Shown piece by piece: positions 7,312 to 11,427 of a stretch of 11,427 nt of DNA (its first letter is position 1; each line of letters begins with the position of its first letter). The DNA is from Alphaproteobacteria bacterium. Lineage in GTDB: Bacteria > Pseudomonadota > Alphaproteobacteria > Micropepsales > Micropepsaceae. The translations under genes were made by a program, and so were the position numbers. Where the stretch lies: NCBI GenBank assembly GCA_028869355.1, contig JAGWSK010000248.1:1-11427 (forward strand). Direction: 5' to 3'. Below the pieces are notes generated by a model. It was not told the origin of the DNA. It searched no databases and saw only the letters and a program-made list of their open reading frames with translations.

Positions 7312-7832
7312 TTTTTGCGTCCGATGAGCCGCTGCGACAGCAGGACTGCGATAGGCGTAAGTCCGTCAAAGGCCATATCGCAGGCTGCACCCACGATTTC
7401 GTCGACTTCATCCTCATGCTCGACCCGGCTGAGCACAAAACCGGACAGGCGCAGGCAGTCCTCCGTGATCGAAGCCATCGGCACCTGCCAGGAATTGAAC
7501 TCGGCAAATTCGCCGCGCATCGTCACCAGAACGAGACAGGAAAAGCCGCAATTTTTCAGCAGCGAAAAGGCATTGATACAATTGCCGACGCCGCTGCTCT
7601 GCATCAGCAGCGCGGCGCGTTCACCGGCCAGTGCCGCGCCGCAGACCAGGCCGACGCCTTCCTCTTCAGTGGTCAGAACAACATCGCGGATTTGCGGATC
7701 GTCCCGGCAGCGCTGGATCAGGCGGCTGTGTCCGGCATCGGGAACGTAACCGACCTGGCGCACACGCGCGCGTTTGAGATGACCGAAGATCTGGTCGGGC
7801 CACAGCGCAGTTTGATCGGCTTCTTCGTCCAC
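7299..7832 (-). CDS. ThDP-binding decarboxylase, alpha (PYR) subunit; sulfopyruvate/phosphonopyruvate decarboxylase-like
   Basis: This 177-residue protein is a stand-alone ThDP pyrimidine-binding domain. The conserved cofactor-activating glutamate is in TTEEEGVGLVCGAALAGE (Glu 56-58). A glycine-rich stretch QSSGVGNCINAF, typical of ComD-like subunits, follows at about 78-89. It contains no GDG motif of its own; that is supplied by the beta subunit encoded next. The two together would decarboxylate a 2-oxo acid carrying an acidic head group if the ComDE comparison holds, but this is inference from family. The start is GTG (plus-strand 7830-7832), three bases after the TAG of the deacetylase frame, with a poor Shine-Dalgarno. 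That arrangement suggests translational coupling to the upstream gene, which itself carries an internal stop; expression of this subunit may therefore depend on what happens there. Confidence 0.86.
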   Translation of the reverse strand: MDEEADQTALWPDQIFGHLKRARVRQVGYVPDAGHSRLIQRCRDDPQIRDVVLTTEEEGVGLVCGAALAGERAALLMQSSGVGNCINAFSLLKNCGFSCLVLVTMRGEFAEFNSWQVPMASITEDCLRLSGFVLSRVEHEDEVDEIVGAACDMAFDGLTPIAVLLSQRLIGRKKWPK

Positions 7833-7835
7833 GTG

Positions 7836-8663
7836 CTAAGCCTGCTGCATAAGAAAGTCGGCCATTTGCTGACGCGTCGCAAGCCAGACATCGGGACTGC
7901 TTGCCGCTGAGCGAACAATGTCGCGAAAGACACGCGCACCCCGTGGCCTGCCGAAGATATGGGCATGCACCGTGACATCGATCACCGAAGGCCCGCGGTC
8001 TTCGCGCGCAATCGCGAGGTTCTCCTCGAATGAGCGGCGCATCAGTTCCGGCGGATTGCCGTGTTTCATGAACGGCATGTCGTTGACGTCGGTCGCGAGT
8101 GGAATCGCAACGATTTTCGCCCCGTCAAATTCCTGCACATAGGGCAAATCGCTGTCGAACACATCACCATGCCAGCGATAGCCCGCCTCGACGAGAAGTC
8201 GCGGGTGTTCTGCCCCGGACGTGCCGCGCGGCGAAAGCCAGCCCCACACCGGATGCCCGGATGCGTCCGTCAGTAGCGCCGTGCAACGCGCGATATTGCG
8301 CTTCTGCTCCTCGCGCGAAAGCAATGCGGGGATCACATCCATGGCATAGGAATGAGAGAGGATTTCATGGCCGGCGCCGGCGATGTCCTGGACCACCCGA
8401 TGAGAGCGCTCTGCGATAATGGCATTGGTCATCACGCTTGCCTTTGCGCCATTCGCGGCCAATGCATCGAGCAGACGATAGATGCCGCGTTTTGGACCGT
8501 AGGACGCTCACGAGATCGCCATGGTATCGAGCACGCCGGGCGGCAGCGGATTGCCCATCGGGCTGATCCCGGGCACCACGCCATCGGACCATGCCTCGAG
8601 ACAGATATTGATCAGTACGGCGACGGATTTTCCACCCGGCCAGTGCCAATCCGGTTTATTCAT
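7836..8663 (-). pseudogene. PuuE/NodB-like polysaccharide deacetylase interrupted by one in-frame TGA
   Basis: Read through, the frame encodes about 275 residues of a NodB-homology deacetylase of the PuuE/allantoinase-like branch, metal-dependent hydrolases acting on amide bonds of sugars or cyclic imides and ureides. The start MNKPDWHWPGGKSVAV (ATG at 8661-8663) and the SPMGNPLPPGVLDT segment are typical. AGHEILSHSYAMD gives His 99 and His 104, WLSPRGTSG lies at 142-150, and VHAHIFGRP gives the His 233/235 pair. At codon 52 (plus-strand 8508-8510) the frame has TGA instead of an expected Trp: IS-stop-ASYGPK. Both sides stay in the same frame, so one G-to-A change from TGG explains it. The downstream open frame has only a TTG at 8460-8462 as start and would lose the N-terminal strand. 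It may be a recent pseudogene, a sequencing error or a recoding site. hicB ends in TGA, which argues against TGA meaning Trp here. It heads the ThDP gene train. Confidence 0.8.
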
Positions 8664-8718
8664 TCGCGCAGCATATCTTCCACAAGCGATTGTTGAAGTG
8701 CCGGGTTGTGTCCTCAGC

Positions 8719-8753
8719 AAAAAAGGACCCCGCGCGCTCGTGCGACTGTCCTT
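8719..8753 (-). terminator. rho-independent terminator after hicA
   Basis: On the minus strand AAGGAC and GTCCTT (plus-strand 8748-8753 and 8723-8728) form a perfect 6-bp stem around a GC-rich 19-nt loop, with a run of six T (complement of 8719-8724) at its foot. The hairpin overlaps the last bases of hicA, whose TAA is at 8752-8754. It separates the toxin-antitoxin unit from the deacetylase-headed gene train. Confidence 0.65.
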
Positions 8754-8988
8754 AGAGCAATTCCTTGAATTGCTCGACTGTTAAGCCAGCCTGTTTCAGG
8801 ATTGAACGAAGAGTGCCGGCCTTAATATCGTGATTCCCGTGCATAGGGACAATCACCATGCGTGCCGGGTCTGAAATATGCGCCAGCATGTGATGACTGC
8901 CGCTCGTGCGGTTGACCACGAACCCTACTCTCCCCAGCGCTCGAATTACCTGCTTTCCATTGACAGCCGGCAATCGGCCGCCGCCCAT
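8752..8988 (-). CDS. hicA: HicA-family mRNA interferase toxin
   Basis: This 78-residue protein belongs to the HicA/YcfA toxin family, which has a double-stranded-RNA-binding-like fold and cleaves mRNA. It opens with LPAVNGKQVIRALGRVGF. It contains the family signature GSHH (30-33), whose histidine is catalytic, and continues with VIVPMHGNHDIKAGTLRSIL, the canonical HicA C-terminal half. The toxin therefore looks intact. The ATG at 8986-8988 directly abuts the TGA of hicB (8989-8991) without a spacer, so translation is probably coupled, with antitoxin made first. This hicB-hicA order is reversed compared with the E. coli locus. Confidence 0.9.
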   Translation of the reverse strand: MGGGRLPAVNGKQVIRALGRVGFVVNRTSGSHHMLAHISDPARMVIVPMHGNHDIKAGTLRSILKQAGLTVEQFKELL

Positions 8989-9219
8989 TCAGGCAGCCAC
9001 CGTCACATGGCGAATTTCTGGATGCATGTCCGACGGAATCGCCATCCCATGATCTTGCCTGTACGCGAGGGCGAGCCGGATCGCGTCTTCCGCATTGGCG
9101 AGCGCCTCATCTTCTGTGTCTCCCTCAGTGACTACTTCTGGTAGCGCAGGAACAAGTACGGTATACCCGCCTTCTTCCTGTGGCTCGAGGACGACCGTAA
9201 AGCCGTAGTTCCCGGCCAT
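8989..9219 (-). CDS. hicB: HicB-family antitoxin, short form
   Basis: This 76-residue protein is the partial RNase-H-like HicB domain that binds and neutralises HicA. Family features are the opening YGFTVVLEPQEEGGYTVLVPALPEV and the following EGDTEDEALANAEDAIRLAL. It stops without the C-terminal helix-turn-helix or ribbon-helix-helix DNA-binding domain found in longer HicB proteins, so autoregulation by direct DNA binding is doubtful. The ATG at 9217-9219 has a good AGGAG (complement of 9227-9231) seven bases upstream. It is the first gene of a two-gene unit with hicA. Confidence 0.9.
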   Translation of the reverse strand: MAGNYGFTVVLEPQEEGGYTVLVPALPEVVTEGDTEDEALANAEDAIRLALAYRQDHGMAIPSDMHPEIRHVTVAA

Positions 9220-9238
9220 GATTTTGCTCCTGTGTTCC

Positions 9239-9257
9239 GGTACCTGTTCAATGTACC
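9239..9257. promoter_or_regulatory. candidate operator upstream of hicB
   Basis: GGTAC (9239-9243) and GTACC (9253-9257) form a perfect 5-bp inverted repeat with a 9-bp spacer, about 20 bp before the hicB start and beside its Shine-Dalgarno. Toxin-antitoxin promoters often carry such operators. The arms are short and this HicB lacks a visible DNA-binding domain, so the assignment is weak. No convincing -35/-10 pair was seen. Confidence 0.25.
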
Positions 9258-9461
9258 AAACACCGGCCTAAACTGCCAGTGAAGGCATATATTCCGTACA
9301 CGGCATTGGCGAACTGGACCGCTCCCGGATTTGATGGCACGAGGAGAATCGCGGTCGGAGCAGCATTTTGGCGCAGCCGTGCTTGCCCCGACGCAAGATA
9401 CCGCGCCATCGCAGGCAGCAAGCATGCATCCAGCGAACACCTCCGGTGGCCGAATTTTGCA

Positions 9462-10640
9462 TCATGCCGATAGGTCGGGTATGTCAGTCACGAGCGATTC
9501 GTATAGCGCCAGCGTTTCCTGCTGCATGCGCTCGACCGAGAAATTGGCACGGACATGCCCCTGACCTGCCTCGCCCATGCGGGCGAGGTCCGACTTTGGC
9601 CGTTCCAGCAGATTGGCGATCGCTGCCGCAAGCGCCCCGGCATCTCCGGGCCGTGTGAGCAAGCCCGACACCCCGGGCAAAACGGTCTCGCGGGCGCCAC
9701 CATGATCGGTTGCAATCACCGGCTTGCCCATCGCCGCAGCTTCCGGCGGAACGCGGCCAAAAGCCTCCGGATCGGTGGATGCCGAAACAACAATGTCGGC
9801 GGCCGTGTACGCGGTTGGCATCGCACCAAAATGACCGGCAAGAATCACCATATCTGTCAACTTGTGACGAGCAATTGCGCCTTCGATCTCGCGCACATAT
9901 TCGTTACGGCCCTGGGCGTCGCCAATAAATACGGCACGGATATTTTTCAGCCTTCCCTTCTGTTGTAAACGGGCAAGCGCCTCGATCAATACGAGCTGAC
10001 CTTTCCAACGCGTCAGCCGGCCGGGAAGCAGAACCACATTCGTGTTGTCATCGGCATGCCATTGGCCACGCAGGGCCCGGACTTCACCCGAATCGATCTT
10101 CGCAGGCTCGAAAACAGCAAAGTCGATGCCGCGATGAATGACCGACAAGATTTTCGGCCGCACCCGATAGGCAGAACGGATGTGCTCCGCCGTCCATTCA
10201 GAATTTGCGATCACCGCGTCGCCGCGGACCATCACCGAATTGTACCAGCGCTTTAACGGCGTGCGCGCGTTGTAAATGCCGTGGTACGTTGTGACGAAGG
10301 GTGTGCCGCTGCGGCGTGCAGCGATGAGTGCGCTCCAGGCAGGCGCGCGCGAGCGCGCATGAATAACCGCGACATGTTCCACCCGCACCAGCTTCGTGAG
10401 CGTTCGTGCATTGGCGAGGATTTTCATCGGCAGTTTTGTTTCCAGCGGCATACGGACGAGTTCGCCGCCGGCATCGCGCAATTCGCCTTCGAGCCTGCCG
10501 CCCCGGCTTGCGACCAGCGCGCGATAACCTGCCGCCGAAAGTGCTCGTGCGATGTCGATGGTCGAGCGTTCGGCGCCGCCGGCATCGAGAGCCGGTACGA
10601 CCTGCAGTACCGCAACCCGGCCCCGTGCCCGATTGCTCAT
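9462..10640 (-). CDS. GT4-family glycosyltransferase
   Basis: This 392-residue protein is a complete GT-B fold, retaining glycosyltransferase of the GT4 family, which transfers a sugar from a nucleotide sugar onto a surface glycan or lipid-linked acceptor at the cytoplasmic face of the membrane. The N-terminal domain has the VVPALDAGGAERSTIDIA loop (GGAE at 21-24) that marks many GT4 enzymes. The C-terminal domain has PGRLTRWKG (206-214), whose Arg and Lys contact the donor phosphates. It also has the E-x7-E motif DPEAFGRVPPEAAAMG (Glu 292 and Glu 300). No signal peptide or transmembrane helix is visible. The acceptor and sugar cannot be predicted; lipopolysaccharide core or exopolysaccharide are the usual roles. 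The gene stands alone between a palindromic intergenic region and hicBA, with no Shine-Dalgarno before its ATG and no other glycan genes nearby. Confidence 0.92.
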   Translation of the reverse strand: MSNRARGRVAVLQVVPALDAGGAERSTIDIARALSAAGYRALVASRGGRLEGELRDAGGELVRMPLETKLPMKILANARTLTKLVRVEHVAVIHARSRAPAWSALIAARRSGTPFVTTYHGIYNARTPLKRWYNSVMVRGDAVIANSEWTAEHIRSAYRVRPKILSVIHRGIDFAVFEPAKIDSGEVRALRGQWHADDNTNVVLLPGRLTRWKGQLVLIEALARLQQKGRLKNIRAVFIGDAQGRNEYVREIEGAIARHKLTDMVILAGHFGAMPTAYTAADIVVSASTDPEAFGRVPPEAAAMGKPVIATDHGGARETVLPGVSGLLTRPGDAGALAAAIANLLERPKSDLARMGEAGQGHVRANFSVERMQQETLALYESLVTDIPDLSA

Positions 10641-10652
10641 GGCGTCAGCGTG

Positions 10653-10773
10653 CGCTCGCTTCGCTCGCTATCCCCTCCCCCAAATCGCTGTGCGATTTGG
10701 ACCCTCCCCCAAGGGGAGGGTTGAGAAATCATGTAAGCGCGGTAGGCGCGTCCCTCTCCGTCAAGGGGAGAGG
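10653..10773. repeat. cluster of intergenic palindromic repeats
   Basis: The gap between the glycosyltransferase and yajC is full of inverted repeats. CCAAATCGC/GCGATTTGG has 9-bp arms (10680-10688 and 10692-10700) with loop TGT. ACCCTCCCC/GGGGAGGGT has 9-bp arms (10701-10709 and 10713-10721) with loop CAA. CCTCTCC/GGAGAGG has 7-bp arms (10753-10759 and 10767-10773). A CGCTCGCTTCGCTCGC stretch at 10654-10669 is also self-complementary. The CCCTCCCC-type hairpins resemble dispersed palindromes seen in many Rhizobiales genomes. They may also terminate yajC transcription, although no long T-run follows. Confidence 0.7.
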
Positions 10774-10816
10774 CGAATTCCGATTCGGTCACAACCTGCT
10801 CTGGCGACCAAGTCGT

Positions 10817-11119
10817 TTAGGTCGTCCCGTCGGTCTTGTCGCCGCTCTTCGAGCGCACTTCGGTCAATGTGCTTTTCAGCACGCGGACCTGAACATTGTC
10901 GGCAATTTCCACCATCAACTCGCCGTCATCCTTGACTTTGGCGACTTTTCCGATGAGGCCTCCGGCGGTGACCACGGTATCGCCGCGGCGAACCGCGTCG
11001 ACCATCTGCTGGTGCGTTTTGACCCTTTGCTGCTGCGGGCGGATCAGGAGGAAGTAAAAGATGCCAAACAGCAAAACGAGAGGCACAAGGGTTGAGACCA
11101 GCGGGTCGTTCAAGTTCAT
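10817..11119 (-). CDS. yajC: preprotein translocase accessory subunit YajC
   Basis: YajC is a small single-span inner-membrane protein that associates with SecDF-YidC at the SecYEG translocon. The 100-residue product has one N-terminal membrane helix (about residues 8-26). The signature FYFLLIRPQQQR follows, then a small beta domain with GDTVVTAGGLIGKV, all standard for the family. The ATG at 11117-11119 is chosen because it gives the usual short cytosolic or periplasmic N-terminus before the helix; a TTG further upstream (11186-11188) would add 23 unconserved residues. The Shine-Dalgarno is weak. It is divergent from the DUF815 ATPase gene, an arrangement known from alphaproteobacteria. Unlike the usual order, secD does not follow: the next gene is a glycosyltransferase beyond a palindrome cluster. 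Confidence 0.95.
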   Translation of the reverse strand: MNLNDPLVSTLVPLVLLFGIFYFLLIRPQQQRVKTHQQMVDAVRRGDTVVTAGGLIGKVAKVKDDGELMVEIADNVQVRVLKSTLTEVRSKSGDKTDGTT

Positions 11120-11220
11120 CTGGATTGGCTTTTTGAGGGATATCCGCGAAGGAACGGCGGAATATAGCCGTGGCTGTCGCCTTTGCAACCGCGGCCAAGT
11201 TCGTTTACGGGACGGAAGCG

Positions 11221-11427
11221 ATGATCGAAGATTTGGCGCGGATTGAGGCCATACTTGAGCGCATTGCGCGCGCCCTGGAGCATGCTCCGGGCATTTCGAC
11301 CGGCGATCAGCTGGCCGAGCCGGGCGGTGCGGACGGCTTCGTTTGGGAGCCGGAAGCGCAGCAATTACTGCCGGTTGGCGCCATCCCGGCGCTTCCGCTC
11401 TCGCTGCTCAAGGGGATTGACCGGGCA
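11221..11427 (+). CDS. DUF815-family ATP-binding protein, N-terminal fragment (cut by window edge)
   Basis: The open frame runs off the right edge, leaving 69 residues. It begins MIEDLARIEAILERIARALE and contains ADGFVWEPEAQQLLPVG followed by IPALPLSLLKGIDRA. This matches the N-terminal part of the DUF815 (COG2607) AAA+-like ATPases, in which the LLKGIDRA segment precedes the Walker A region. The P-loop itself lies beyond the window, so ATP binding cannot be seen here. The ATG at 11221 is preferred, with a weak GGACGGAAG just upstream; an in-frame GTG at 11170 would add 17 residues. Divergence from yajC agrees with the usual alphaproteobacterial neighbourhood of this family. Its cellular function is not established. 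Confidence 0.8.
   Translation, partial: MIEDLARIEAILERIARALEHAPGISTGDQLAEPGGADGFVWEPEAQQLLPVGAIPALPLSLLKGIDRA

Noticed and set aside
8365..8649. 94-codon minus-strand frame spanning the TGA of the deacetylase
   Set aside because: It is in a different frame and has no deacetylase features. The interruption is an in-frame TGA, not a frameshift, since both halves share one frame.
8664..8718. Promoter for the deacetylase train (TTCAAC, 16 bp, TATGCT just before the ATG)
   Set aside because: The -35 match is only about three of six bases, and the spacing would require a leaderless transcript. Too weak to call.

Overview
The window looks like high-GC chromosomal DNA from an alphaproteobacterium, probably of the Rhizobiales/Hyphomicrobiales or a close relative. 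The reasons are a yajC gene divergent from a DUF815-type ATPase gene, alphaproteobacterial-looking FolD and YajC proteins, and a cluster of CCCTCCCC-type intergenic palindromes of the kind common in that group. No rRNA, tRNA, CRISPR array, IS element or prophage gene was recognised. The assignment is inference; no database search was possible.

Layout, left to right. Bases 1-212 hold a GC-rich hairpin, a 9-bp tandem repeat and a possible tiny leader ORF. They precede a plus-strand gene for a small multi-spanning membrane protein (213-656). Everything from 783 to 11119 is on the minus strand. Read 5'->3' on that strand it is: yajC (11119-10817); a palindromic-repeat intergenic region; a GT4 glycosyltransferase (10640-9462); a hicB-hicA toxin-antitoxin pair (9219-8752) with its own terminator; then a long, tightly packed gene train. 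The train is a PuuE/NodB-like deacetylase interrupted by one in-frame TGA (8663-7836), a two-subunit ThDP (TPP) decarboxylase resembling sulfopyruvate/phosphonopyruvate decarboxylase (7832-7299 and 7311-6727), folD (6709-5825), a secreted YVTN beta-propeller protein (5796-4585), glnS (4508-2856), a GNAT acetyltransferase (2856-2344) and a second, single-chain ThDP enzyme of the acetolactate synthase/benzoylformate decarboxylase family (2347-809). A rho-independent terminator closes the train at 783-808. The right edge holds the start of the plus-strand DUF815 ATPase gene (11221 onward).

How the genes may work together. Most junctions in the train are overlaps or gaps under 30 bp, including a 13-bp overlap between the two ThDP subunits, a TAGTG overlap from glnS to GNAT and an ATGA overlap from GNAT to the second ThDP gene. 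The longest gap in the train, 76 bp before glnS, contains a hairpin plus T5 whose 3' arm includes the glnS Shine-Dalgarno. The train may therefore be two units: a front module (deacetylase, split decarboxylase, FolD, propeller) and a back module (GlnRS, GNAT, ThDP enzyme). The front module would fit hydrolysis of an amide or imide, decarboxylation of a 2-oxo acid and folate C1 handling, but no substrate can be read from the sequence. The points most worth checking are the TGA in the deacetylase, the terminator-like structure overlapping the glnS ribosome-binding site, the unassigned split ThDP enzyme next to folD, and the absence of secD after yajC.
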